DNA of 64,000 bases from positions 7,558,505 through 7,622,504 of the forward strand of contig NC_045140.1 in the NCBI RefSeq assembly GCF_008831285.2. The letters are read 5' to 3'. The number at the start of each line of letters is the position of its first letter. Position 1 is the first letter of the stretch. Source of the DNA: Nymphaea colorata. Its lineage: Eukaryota > Streptophyta > Magnoliopsida > Nymphaeales > Nymphaeaceae. The notes beneath the pieces were generated by a model. That model did no database searches. It was not told the DNA's origin and saw nothing but the letters and a program-made list of their open reading frames with translations. Positions 28,801-38,759 of the stretch are shown one piece after another. The position numbers and the translations under genes were made by a program.

Positions 28801-31800
28801 CACCCCTCCTCTTAAGACGCACACAGCCGCACATGTGAGACCCTGGATCTGAATATTGAACCAGCTCTGATACTGTCACGACCCCGCCCACACACCCACA
28901 CAGGACTCAGACCCTTGGTCCAACAGATCCTAACCTGCCCCCTAGCAGCTTCAGTTTCATCACCAAAAAGGTTAGAAAGGAGGACAACCAATCACAAAAA
29001 CCTCATTATCAGTACCATAAGATTCCTTACAATCTTAGATATGAGACTAATAAACTTTTTCAAGTCAAAGTGGAGTGCTACAGCAGAACTAGGAATGAAC
29101 CATGAACATCCCAATAAAGCCATCTAACAAGAAAATTGCATTCGTAACGTAGTTAAAAAGAATTAAAGAAACATCCACCCAACATCCACCCCATATTGGG
29201 AAAACATAGAGACGCTAATGGCTCAAAGTCATACTTCTAAAATGGAGAGAATATGCAAACAATCACACAAAAAGATAGGTACAGACACAAGAAGCTGCTT
29301 CCAACTGGGTCTGCAGCTATGTAACACAGACACTTGCAAAATGGCAAGCCAACCATGTCGACAAGACCCAACACAGGTACAGGTATGCAAGTGTGGAGAC
29401 AGTATGTAGTTTCACTGTCTATATTGTATATACACAACAAAATCATCAGCCATGAACTGAAGTTGAAGGCACCACAATCTTGTTGCACTGCAGATCTGAT
29501 GCAGTGATTACAGTTCCTCACTTTAAAGTTTAATGACTTAATCCCTCTGGGAAAAGCACCAGAAAGCAAATAATGAAAGGAAAAGCACGAAAAAAGATGA
29601 GAAATTCAATAACAAAAGGGAATCAAGATTTTTTTTCAACAACAGTTAATCCTAAACAAAAGAAAACAAAAGAAAGAGGCCTTTCTAAAAGGCCTAACCC
29701 TTAAATCCGAAATTGGATCTTGGGTTAAATAACTGAAAAGATCCAAATCTAGAAAAATAACATCAATGTCAAAATAAACTGAAACAGATCCAAATATAAG
29801 ATCTGATCTAACTCTAAACTACGCTGCATCAAAAACCCTCCAACGAACGAGCGTTTTTCGCAGTCGTCTAGCAAATTGCTCCGGTGCGGTGACTACCTTT
29901 TCCAGCGAAAGCAACTTGCCAACTTTCATGTATGCTCTCTCTAGGCCCTATCTAATCTTTTGACCTTCATTCCAGATCTTCTATAAACCCCCTTCGTTCT
30001 TATTTTCTTGTGCTCTGATATGTCCTTGTTTTGTAAGAGGGTTCTCTATTTGACTCTACCTCTTGCTTCTCCTCTTCTTCTCCTTCCTAGTTCTTGGTTT
30101 TTCTTCTTCTTGGTATTTAGTTTCTCGTTTATAATCTTTTTCTCGTTTCTATTCTCTTCCTCAAGGATCTTGATTAACTCCATTAATCCTTGTGTTGCTT
30201 CTGGTTGCAGTTCATCTGCTATTGTCGAATCAACATGTTTGTAATCTTTACATCTATTCTTTATGTCTACTAATTCACCAATTGTTAACAAGTAAAGTGC
30301 TGAAGTTTGGCCTTCTATTCATTTCTTATTTTCTCTTGAAATCAGATTTTTTTGTGTCATCAGATCAGAGTTTTTCTGACTGTATCAGATTGTGCTTCAG
30401 ATTCCGATTCCTTATTAGATTCAGTTTCTTCGCCCATTGTTCCGTCTGATCATGTGAAGTTCTTCCTAATCAGACGTTTCTATTTCGCCTGATTAGGTTC
30501 TATATTATATGACGAAAAGTGTTAACACTTAACACTAAACAGAAGAGGTCATTTTTGTTTATGTAACTATATAAGAATTAAAGTGTTTTATATATGTGTT
30601 TGTGTGTCTCTGTGTGTAGAGTATGTACAGCCACGTCCTCGCACCCAAGTTTTCTGAATTTTGCTCCACAACCGTATCCATATCGGCACCTGCACCTGTA
30701 CCCATGTGACAGGTGTGCAGTAAGATACTCTAATCCCACCCATGAAAACAGAGAACTCCAAGGCCAGTTAACTATCCATTGCTATTACATTCTTTGAAAT
30801 TGGAGAGCGAAGAACCATTTTCATAGGAAGTTACAAAACTTTTAAAATTACAAATATATTTCAGATGTATTATTATACAAGATGAAATTTTAGGATGCCC
30901 TGAGATTGAAAATAATAAGTAAAAATGACAATCTTAAAAGGAGAAGACCAAACACATGCAAACTGAAAGAGAGAATTTTGTCGCATACTTTCAGGCCTAC
31001 CAAATTTAATTTTCTAGTTCACACATAATCATACAGCTTAAGCAAATTGATTAAAATGTAGACAAACAAAGGCATCCGCAAAGTTCATTAGGCAAGTACC
31101 TTCCTGTTGTCTTCAATGTAGGATCTAAGAAGGTAACGTGAATACTTCTCCTTATCTTCATCAGAAGCCAATAAATTGATCATATCTTGGCCAACAGCAG
31201 CACCACAAGCAGGATCAGGGCACCGCAGCATGAGGCATCCAGGACCATCATTTATGGATGTACTTATATAACCTTTAAAATGAAGGTTTAAAATTAATTT
31301 TCCTTTAAAACATCCACAAATGCAATAAACAAAGCATTTTCTACTAAAGGTTAGCCATGTAGTTATACAAAGAAAATTACAATTTTACAAGGTAAACAAG
31401 AAGAGCTCTAGCTTGTTTCTTTCTTTCTTTGTTTCTTTCTTTTATTTATTTATTTATTTTGGTGGGAGGTGGGGGGATCCGGTTCTTAATAAAAGCTAAT
31501 TAGATTGTTTTTGCATTATTTCAGTTTAAGTCCAATTGGACTGCAAAATCCAAGCAGAACGGGACTTCCGAATCAACCTACCATTATTACTTGTGGTTTC
31601 TTCCTTGGATATTAAGCTTCCTACTCTCACAAAGCTGTTAATTATCTTAGATTGATATCAAGGCCACATGTAAGCCATAGCTAGATCACAATTGTCAAGA
31701 GAAGGGAATCAAGAGCAAGAAGCAATGCAAGCAACCCGTTCAAATCTTTAGAGGACTACAAAGGGGTAAACGAGTTAGCAAGTAAATGGATAATGTCCAC

Positions 31801-34800
31801 AAAGCAATTCAAAACAATTTAAATACCAATCAAACTAATGGAAGTAAAAAGGAAACAAAATTCATGGCTAAGGATAATACAAAATAAAATGTCATTTACA
31901 TTAAAATCCAAATGGAACTCAAGTTCAAACTCAGGAATCAGGGTCCTTGACCAATTCAACCACTACTCCTAGAAATTTGGGGACCTACCTACTCTACTGT
32001 TTCTGCTCATTGTAAATAAACTGGTTCACTATTCAGGCTGCAACAAACCTGTCAAGAAATGCAGCACCAAATCAAAGTACACAGTGAGCATGCATAATGT
32101 GCCTAGTGTGCAATAGATTTGGTTATATTGTCAAATTCAGCATGGATCATTTCAGCCTGCAAGTCCTTCCATCAATTTTATGGTTTTTATCATATCACAG
32201 TTATTACCTGAAACTAAATCAAGGAATTGCAGAAACCCTAGGGTTTACAAATGCAAATACAAGAAGGGCATAAAATGGAATCATCAACAATCAAAGCATT
32301 CTGACATAGCATAACTTAGATAGTCACAAGGTGCCAGTAAGAAGATTTAATTCCTATAATGAGTACCTATACACCAGAACATTAGGTGTATAAGGCCCAG
32401 GTTCTCCCTAGCAACAAATGGAAGGGACAAAAAAACAGAAATAGTTAAATTAGGCTAATTGGCACAAAAGAGCACAACATGTATGGGCATTTAAAGGATT
32501 TACTGTCTTGACAGTAGGAAAAAAAAAAGAAGGATGTCTCTTAAAAATAAGAACATGGCTACGTTTTATTAGAGTTAAAAAATAAATAAGTAATTTAACG
32601 AAGGCAGACCTTTCCAACAAAAAGTGCAAAAAAGGTGACCGCAGACAGCAGCATGCATTACTCCACGAGGGTAACTCTCAAAGCATATCCCACATGTAAG
32701 CTGCAAACAAAGAAAAAATTAATGATGCTAACAGAAAAACGAGGTTAAAAAGATCTATTTGTAGAAGACAGAAGATCGATGGAATTTTAACCACTTTATG
32801 CACAAATATACAGTTACTTACTTCAACAGCATTTTGATTTATCCCAACGACTGGCTTGTCCAGCAAGCCTACAGCCTTGCGAACTTTATCCTCATCAGCA
32901 AACCATTCATCATTGACCCTATTGACACTCCTGTGAATTAAATAGGTTGAAAATACATGAGAGTCTTCCAGTACATCAGAAATATCTTAAATACATAAAC
33001 ACTTAGTAAAATCATTAAAAATGTAAAGCAAACCCTGGGAATATTTAGCAGTCCAAGAGAATGTAGCATCAGTCATCTAATAGAATGTAGTATCGGCCTG
33101 GATGCAGAGGCAACTTTTAAAACAGCCATCAAGTTTTAACAATAATGACAAACATATCTAACATTTTAATAATGATAAAAGCACACTAAGTGTTGCACTT
33201 GCACCATTAATTAACAAGAACCTTACATCAATTAAAACTATGTAACAGCTACAAGAAGCGAACATTAAATGAGATGTGGAGGGAAATTTATGCAAAAAAG
33301 CAAAATGCGAAGCTATGTCACATAGGTACGGGTGGGTGCCTGTGCGGGTACGGGTATTGACCATTTTTAGAAAACTTGGGTGCGGGGGTACGGCCGTGCA
33401 CACACATGCACATATACATATATATATCAAAAAATTTCAAACAAAATAACATATTCGCACATATATATATCAAAAAATTACAAACAGAATAACATATTCA
33501 TAAATCATAATCCAAAATTTATCATTCTTGATTCCCATTCTCCTCAATCGCAAATTTACTACTCAACTGAGGCCGAAGAAAATCATGCGTGTGGCATAAG
33601 CACAAACAAAAGAACAACATAAACTTTTACATAACAAGATAAAAGAGCTAGCGAAGCAAAAAACGAATCCCAGCACTACGAAGCAAGAATAAAGAAAAAA
33701 GAGGGAAGTGGGACATTAAAATGAGGGTTTCGAAAATTTTAACGTTAAAATGGTTTAAAAAGTTAAAATGTAAAAATCATTAACATTAAAATCCGACAAA
33801 TTTGGACTCAGTCAACTTTGACCGAGTCTGAAAAATGTCAAAAATGACCTTGGGTGCGTTGACCACACCCGGTGCGGTCAACGCAGCACCCTTTCCGTAC
33901 CTAGGGCCGTACCCGTACTTGTCTCGTACCGGTACCGTGCGGGTACTCCTCCCCGTGTGACAGAGCAGAAAAGAAAGTGAAGAGTCGAAGATCAATGCAA
34001 AAATAAATAGTTTTGACATCTTATAGTGACATTTCATTGAATGCCACATAAAAGTCTTCTCTTCCTTTTTACGTTGTTGGATTGCACAATCCTGAATTGC
34101 CCAATCTTCATCCCTATATCTTTGGACCTACACCTAACACACACACACACACATATATATATAGCACTCATCCAGCACTTTTTAGTTGCTGATAAACCCA
34201 ACCATATAAATAGGTTAATATATAACCATATAAATGGGTTCTACTGATCCAAAAATGTAGGATCCAAAAGAAATTCATGAATCTTGGATGTATCACTTGG
34301 ATTTTTAAAATCTTAAATTCCTTGGATCATAAAGTATCGTTTACACATCAAAAATTGATATTTTTTTTAATTCCAACATTTACAGATATTCCAAGTCCAT
34401 CCATGCAGTTCAACTTCCCTTCCCCCGTTCCCAGCACAACACAACCCCCTGCCAAAAAAAAAATTGCTCAACAGCACACCAAGAGCCTCTATGTGTGTGT
34501 CTGTGTGTGTACGTGTATTTAAAGTCATGTTTTTGTTTGTCAGTTACTCAGTATTGCAGAGCCAAAAGGCCTGTAAGTTTTGCTATCATGAACCAGCTTT
34601 TTAAACACAATATCTCAAATATTCAGAAGTCTCTGTTTACCCATGACATCAAAACACAGAAAAATCACCATTTTCTAAAAACAATAAGAGAATACTTTAT
34701 AGATAAGTTCTATATTTCCGATTAACAATGACAAAGCTTATCCTCGAGTACAAATCATTCTTCTCTAAACCAGGATTATAACAGATCCAAATTTTTTACC

Positions 34801-37370
34801 AGTTATAATAGCGCAAGAGAATACTAGCTGAAACTCTTGGAATAGAAAGCACAGTGGATATCCTCGATATGTCATCCTCTTGATGGAGGCGGATATCATC
34901 TTCACTCAAAATGGTATAGTTTTGCTGAAAAAGAAGGAGAAAAAAAAAAGCAATTCAGATAACCTCAGATAACATAAGAGAACAGGAATAACAACAATAT
35001 AGTAATGCTCATAGCATAGGGTGCAATACAAAGCATTACAAAATATAGAATTTACTACTTGCCACCAACCATCTATTGTGTAGTCAGGGCAAAAAAAAAA
35101 AAAAAAAGAAAGAAAGAGCACAAGAACATGAACAAACTCAACCAACTTCTTTATCAATGAGAACATGTAGAGCCACATCATTCGGTGAATAGGAAGCATC
35201 ACTTACCAAGAGAAATGCAGTTTATTATTTGCTATGATAAATATGTCCAACAAACGCTTCTTTTCAACAAGATGGAAATTGTACTTTGTCCAGAACTCAC
35301 GTATGAGATCAACCTTGTCGGATATTATGTCGTACTTACTGGTTTTCATCAATCTAGTAATTGTCACGGACCGTTACTTTCTAGATTTTAAATTATATTT
35401 GTGGAACAATTAGTTTAATTATAAGAACCTTTAAAATTGTCTAAGGTGCACATTAGCATAATCCCTTATCGTGCATGATTCATGATTTGTTACATTACAT
35501 TGTGCAATTAAGAATGAAAGCACATAGGGATGCATTTGGAAACTGCAAATAGCACTTTGTTCTGGTCTGTTTCACAATGCCTTCTGGAATGCCGAGGTAA
35601 CCGATGCTGGGATTCATGTCCATGCATTCAGAGCTCATATGCATTATTAATTTATAGAAAAGGAATCAAGCAGCCAAAATCATGATGGAATTCAGTCTTA
35701 ACAGATTTTTCCTTTCTTTTAATTTTGTTTTTTCAAAAGAATTCAGAACAGAGTGTCTGGGGTTTCATTATTCTTCCCTTATTCTTTTGAGATAGAGAAG
35801 AGAAGTGTCCATTAAAAAATTGTTCTACATATTTAGACTACTGCTGAATCCTCCTTTAATCAGTACCTGCAAAATTGCTAGCTGCAACCTATCAAAATGT
35901 ACAGTGACAAACTTTTTCCACATAGATGTGATGCAATTATGAATTCAGCTGAGATTGTAACATATAAATGTGTCATTTTCAAATACTAAAAGACTGAAAG
36001 AAAAGAAAGTTTGGAACGTTACATATAAAAAACAAGTTATATAAAAGGTTTATGGAGTAAGTTAAAGTGACTATGACTTATACACAAGGATTGAGTGAAA
36101 ATCAAGTCCAACATTCATCAGGTATAATAGCTGACTGAACTTGATGTGGCTGTTGGTTTAATTGGAAAGTCAGTGTAGCACCTGTACCTCCAGCAGCACC
36201 CGAGATTATTGTGCCACATGACAGGCATTGTAGGCCAAATTATTATAACTTAGGCATGGGAGTTAGTGCCACCTAAAGCACCATGGATGCTATTGAAGCT
36301 TAAGCAGTCCAAATGCCTATTTCCTTGAATAGGTGCAGCCATCGAATACAAACTCTTATACTAGCTTAACATCAAATGAATGCTTAACCTCCTCATGTTA
36401 GCGAGTATCACAAAATCAAGTTTGCTTCAAGATACGCTTCCTATTGAAAGAAGAGAAAGAAACACAATGATGCCTGCTCATGAGAAAGTCTTTTGATAGA
36501 TAAAAAGATGACACAAGAAAAAATTCAATCGGCTGCAGTACAAAAACTGACTAGCATGATCACATATTACAGAAAGGGTGGGACCCTAATGACATCGCAC
36601 ACCACCACTCAATAAATAAGTGTTTACGGTTCAAGTATTTACCAGTGGTTCCCATGAACAAACATATTTCTTATAGACTATTGTAACCTAGCAGTCTTCC
36701 TCCATGAACCAAAGCACGATAGATATCTTACTGGCAAAGATATAGAAGCCTCAGTTACTGATAACCAAGCTCAGGATAACATCTCTTAGTCCTACTATTA
36801 AGTCCCGTTAAAGGCTTTAAGAGAATATACGAACATGACCGCCGCACCAGCATACTCAAAATCAGAGAGCATTCACCAATACAGCATGATAAAAAATGAC
36901 AGAACCATCATACATGATCAGAACCCTGATGGAAGCGCTATAAGACACTATCACACAAGAAACCGGAAAGTCAAATATAGGAGAATAGAGGGAAGAGTTC
37001 AAAGCAGGAAAGAGTTCAATTATCTCATAGAAAACCCACAGAGATTTTAACACCAAAAAACCACTAAAAACAAATGAAAATTTGTCAAAGTTTGTCCATA
37101 GCCACATAAACCAAAGGAATAAGCATCGAACAGAAACCCCAAATTAAACCAACAAAGCACAAAAAGAGGTTGATAACAACCCTAGCATGATTCCACAGAG
37201 GGATTTACCTGCGGCCGGCGAATTGTGGCAGCATCGGAGTCGTCGCTGTCGTTGTCCAGGAACTCATAGTCCGCCTCATCGTCTTCGCTCGCCATAGCCG
37301 TGTCCCCGCTATAGAAGTCCTCAAGCGACTCCACCTCTGCCACGTCGTGCATATCGTCCTCCGAGTCCAT
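13801..37370 (-). CDS. ARIADNE-type RBR E3 ubiquitin-protein ligase, 15 exons, 583 aa (ARI7/ARI8-like)
   Basis: RBR ligase of the plant ARIADNE family: takes ubiquitin from an E2 onto a RING2 cysteine, then passes it to the substrate. Exons by eye, all GT/AG and frame-consistent: 37209-37370, 34800-34924, 32822-32930, 32610-32700, 31100-31272, 27886-27990, 27710-27798, 18544-18651, 18367-18457, 18166-18255, 16539-16586, 16044-16115, 15845-15944, 15629-15755, 13801-14062. They sum to 1752 nt including TGA. Order: acidic N-terminus (1-54); UBA-like segment (about 60-130); RING1 from C135/C138 to C185; IBR C224-C266; RING2 C293/C296 to C340 with the expected catalytic cysteine C306 in NQGCMH; Ariadne helices (about 341-520); basic Ser/Gly/Lys linker; RanBP2-type finger C562, C565, C576, C579. 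ATG 37370 is the first in-frame ATG. Arabidopsis homologues are of similar length as I recall. The motif [13 protein letters not shown] favours ARI7/ARI8-like; the exact orthologue is not settled. All key residues are present, so it looks functional. Confidence 0.95.
14524..15239. mobile_element. PIF/Harbinger-like MITE nested in intron 14
   Basis: The termini CGGGATGTTTGATG and, reverse-complemented, AGGGGTGTTTGATTC are bounded by TAA on both sides, matching the 3-bp TWA target duplication of PIF/Harbinger elements. The interior is AT-rich with repeated ATTCTAGAATT-type words near both ends. No transposase. Confidence 0.6.
14823..14849. repeat. Perfect short inverted repeat inside the intron 14 insertion
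   Basis: CGTATAGGTT, a 5-base spacer, then AACCTATACG: a perfect 10-bp hairpin. It sits among further CGATAC words (14795-14885), suggesting a small fold-back remnant inside the larger nested insertion. Confidence 0.7.
15411..15434. repeat. (CA)n microsatellite in intron 14
   Basis: A CA run of about 12 units, about 190 bases downstream (in plus coordinates) of the nested MITE. Confidence 0.9.
16587..18165 (-). other. Ligase intron 10, no recognisable element
   Basis: A 1579-base AT-rich intron between the exons ending NQS and starting SRAKAL. I see no long ORF, terminal repeat or RNA gene in it. Confidence 0.7.
18588..18590 (-). other. Catalytic cysteine codon (C306) of the RBR ligase RING2
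   Basis: This TGC codon in exon 8 encodes the cysteine of NQGCMH. In HHARI and other RBR ligases the matching cysteine forms the ubiquitin thioester. Its presence argues that the gene is not a pseudogene. Assignment is by family knowledge, not experiment. Confidence 0.85.
19020..20520. repeat. Intron 7 tandem duplication, first unit
   Basis: About 1.5 kb, direct-repeated by the next unit with a period near 1490. Shared landmarks include CTTTTCTCTTCCTTTT, CACCCAAAGTGCCAC, CATGGCCTACAAGAG, GGACCTGGTCTGGG and CAATTTTGACAACCAAAGG. The copies show many substitutions and small indels, so the duplication is not recent. This copy has a purine-rich block near 20127-20275. Confidence 0.85.
21155..21384 (-). 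repeat. 3' LTR of the intron 7 Copia
   Basis: Aligns with 25877-26091 along about 230 bases, with many differences and small indels. Starts TGTTAAGTTATGG on the minus strand. The left limit is where homology stops and may not be the true LTR end. Confidence 0.8.
21616..21882 (-). pseudogene. Copia RNase H remnant
   Basis: Shows [40 protein letters not shown] and [14 protein letters not shown], the RNase H end of the polyprotein, lying immediately before the 3' LTR side. Confidence 0.9.
21879..22736 (-). pseudogene. Copia reverse transcriptase remnant
   Basis: Three overlapping frames hold [14 protein letters not shown], the catalytic [10 protein letters not shown] (YVDD codons at 22340-22351), [10 protein letters not shown] and later [20 protein letters not shown]. 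The YVDD box is intact but frameshifts near 22181 and 22540 separate the parts. Confidence 0.9.
23184..23543 (-). pseudogene. Copia integrase C-terminal region remnant
   Basis: Contains [17 protein letters not shown] and [18 protein letters not shown], then [20 protein letters not shown], the usual stretch between integrase core and reverse transcriptase. The region 22737-23183 after it has no open frame. Confidence 0.8.
23540..24250 (-). pseudogene. Copia integrase core remnant
   Basis: Shows [19 protein letters not shown], then [15 protein letters not shown] and [20 protein letters not shown], the retroviral-type integrase core around its second D and E. The zinc-binding part is upstream. 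A 36/37-bp tandem duplication at about 23828-23901 repeats the first catalytic region. Confidence 0.85.
24166..24642 (-). pseudogene. Copia protease and pre-integrase remnant
   Basis: The segment [20 protein letters not shown] matches the aspartic protease site, but the usual D-S-G reads D-S-S at 24562-24570, which should remove activity. The pre-integrase region follows. Confidence 0.8.
24742..24795 (-). pseudogene. Copia gag zinc knuckle, followed by a stop
   Basis: [14 protein letters not shown] fits CX2CX4HX4C, the nucleic-acid-binding knuckle. The next codon is TGA (24742-24744), consistent with a decayed copy. Confidence 0.8.
24862..25560 (-). pseudogene. Copia gag (UBN2-like) remnant
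   Basis: The frame shows [40 protein letters not shown] and, after a frameshift, the segment with [16 protein letters not shown]: typical plant Copia gag. An in-frame TAG lies just upstream near 25575 and no good start codon is left. Gag would form the particle shell. Confidence 0.85.
25877..26091 (-). repeat. 5' LTR of the intron 7 Copia
   Basis: Partner of the LTR at 21155-21384. Beyond 25877 toward gag the sequence contains AACTTTGGAAATTAGGGCAG-type repeats that are not found in the 3' LTR. No TGGTATCAGAGC primer site is visible before gag. Confidence 0.75.
26735..26869. mobile_element. Small fold-back MITE in the second intron 7 unit
   Basis: The termini GGGGCTGTTTGGCAACAGTAACGC and the reverse complement of the right end (AGGGCTGTTTGGTGACAGTAACAC) match well over 24 bases. 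The interior repeats CTGTCCCATGAATCTG in both orientations. It is absent from the first duplicated unit. The GGGCTGTTTGG start fits common plant hAT or Harbinger MITEs; no convincing target duplication. Confidence 0.75.
28590..29100 (-). mobile_element. TRIM-like miniature LTR retroelement in intron 5
   Basis: Two direct repeats of about 200 bases (28590-28795 and 28876-29100) share GTCA(T/C)GACC, CCCAGCAGATCC/CCAACAGATCC, TTTCATC-CCAAAAAG and ACAATCAC/CCAATCAC. Between them lie only about 80 bases. These include GAACCAGCTCTGATAC (28860-28875), which on the minus strand reads GTATCAGAGCTGGTTC, a tRNA-Met-type primer site next to the repeat, and a stretch purine-rich on that strand (AAGAGGAGGGGTGGGG) next to the other repeat. 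This is the TRIM layout. Confidence 0.65.
30620..30713 (-). repeat. Terminal segment of a GGTACGGGTGC-type repeat family in intron 5
   Basis: On the minus strand it reads TGTCACATGGGTACAGGTGC, then GCCGATATGG, AGAAAACTTGGGTGCG and GTGTG-rich sequence. The start and the AGAAAACTTGGGTGCG word match the left end of the element at 33316-33962. A diverged relative lies at about 26560-26655. The far end of this copy was not found. Confidence 0.6.
31273..32609 (-). other. Ligase intron 4
   Basis: A 1337-base intron inside RING1, AT-rich, with a TTTC/TTTA tetranucleotide run near 31420-31461. No gene or bounded element recognised. Confidence 0.7.
33316..33962. mobile_element. TIR element (possibly Mutator-like) in ligase intron 2
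   Basis: The left end TGTCACATAGGTACGGGTGG and, reverse-complemented, the right end TGTCACACGGGGAGGAGTAC are inverted. Both ends hold further GGTACGGGTAC and CGGGTAC words, giving GC-rich arms around an AT-rich core with ATATCAAAAAATT(T/A)CAAAC direct repeats (33424 and 33467). No transposase frame. The long irregular arms suggest a MULE-type non-autonomous element; no target duplication was found. Confidence 0.55.
34925..37208 (-). other. Ligase intron 1 (2.3 kb)
   Basis: Separates the acidic N-terminal exon from the UBA-like exon. AT-rich, with an A run near 35092-35107. A block at 36130-36310 has unusual C-rich sequence but no element ends that I can define. No gene. Confidence 0.7.
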
Positions 37371-37600
37371 CTCGCCCACCACCTTCACTGCAAACCCTAG
37401 CAATTCCGAAATGAGATAAAGCTTTCGGCAAATCGGCAGCCAAACCAGGAGAAAGAAGGATCGGATTCGGAACCCGCCAAAGGGAGAGTGAAATCCGCGG
37501 AAACGGAGGGACTAGAGATCGATCAGGGAGACTGAGAAGTGAATTGGGTCGGGATTCCGCAGGCGACCAACCGACGGAATAGCCGGTAGCTAGCCTTTTT
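37371..37600 (-). promoter_or_regulatory. Probable 5' UTR and core promoter of the RBR ligase gene
   Basis: Read on the minus strand, the 230 bases before the ATG are CT-rich and GC-richer than the flanks, as is common in plant 5' UTRs. There is no clear TATA box in the expected place, so a TATA-less housekeeping promoter is likely. The transcription start is not visible from sequence alone; 37560-37600 is a guess. The context before the ATG (GGGCGAG) is acceptable for translation. Confidence 0.45.
37392..37400 (+). promoter_or_regulatory. Telo-box-like motif (AAACCCTAG) near the ligase start codon
   Basis: AAACCCTA is the plant telo-box, often found close to the start of broadly expressed genes. 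Here it sits 22-30 bases upstream of the ATG on the strand opposite to transcription, probably inside the 5' UTR. The motif is exact, but function is inferred only from motif and position. Confidence 0.4.
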
Positions 37601-38759
37601 TCCCCCTTTTCCCCACCTTTTACTCCCTCAGCTGCTTTTCGCAATCGCAGTTCCGTCTTTCATTATTACACTGCTGAGAAAGTACGAGATTAACCTCAAG
37701 CTTCTGGTAGCCACAGCAACATCCTGATCCAACCCGATATCGAATTTGTACTTGGATTTTGGCTTTTGGGCATGGTCCAGCATAGCCCAAAGCGGTTGTG
37801 ACAGATTTGTTTCACTTCCATGATTTAGCCAAAAGGATTTCAAGTCAGCAGACTACAGATATTAAGATCCATACAAATTGGTTTTCCTTTGTGATTAGAT
37901 GGGAGAAGACCGGTGATCTTGAGATCTGCTCCCCCACTGGACGCAGTTGAACACACTCTAGTGAGATACTTAACTTAAAACGTACGGCTGAAAATGTGTG
38001 GGATGGATGTCGCTTCCTACACGACAGTAGTTGCTTCCTGTCTAGTGTGGACTTGAGTTGGTCGAGCGTGAACTCTCAAAAGTTTCTTTGTGATATCCAT
38101 TGAACTTGTGTCTTCACATCTAACCAACTTGGTTTGGAAACTTATTGTAGAACCAACCAGTTTCTTTTGATGGCCTTTCTTCCAAACCCTACTACCCAAT
38201 CTCTGCTTTATAATTTCCTCAACAATAGGCAACCTCATATACTTTTCTATAAGAATCTCTTTCTCTTTCTCTCTCTCCCTCCACCCCTTCTTGATTAATT
38301 GCATCTTTTGTTGCTTCTTGTGGGGTTCTAAATGTCTATCCTGCTGTCTTACCCAATGGAATATCCATAGTAGGTCATATTTGTTGGGTGGTGCAGGTGT
38401 TGCCAACCTCAACCTCAGCAGACAAGGTTATGCTTTTCCTTACTTCTACTGCTGGAGGTTGGCCACCTCTGATTCCCTCATTGTTTTCTTTCGCACAAGT
38501 TTGGCCTATGCTACTCTATCTGTCTATGGCCATCGTGCACTACTAGCAAGCTATTTTATCTGCCCTCCCCTCTTCCTTGATCTTGATGTCCCTCTCTCTT
38601 TTTGGGGTTTCCATTTTGTTTCGTATTACCGTCCACTTTCGAGTCGTCAAGTAGCTCAACGGCCAAGCCCTTTGGCTGCTTCACCACCTTCAACTTCTTG
38701 ACACTCACCTTCTAGCACTGTTGGGACTTGTAAGCAACCTTTTGCCATTTGTCCTCAAA
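37601..38759. other. 5' flank of the ligase gene and unclassified sequence
   Basis: Includes a 136-codon plus-strand frame (38291-38701) and a 131-codon minus-strand frame (38017-38412), overlapping each other and lacking any domain I recognise. Part may be promoter. I see no splice-consistent gene. Confidence 0.4.

Larger units (their letters stand above)
27991..31099 (-). other. Ligase intron 5 (3.1 kb)
   Basis: Contains the TRIM-like element (28590-29100) and a terminal copy of the GGTACGGGTGC-type family near 30620-30713. The remainder is AT-rich without a recognisable gene; CT-rich frames near 30008-30450 look like chance. Confidence 0.7.

Noticed and set aside
38017-38701. Overlapping frames of 131 (minus) and 136 (plus) codons upstream of the ligase gene
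   Set aside because: They overlap on opposite strands, show no domain, and neither has exon-like splice partners that I can find.
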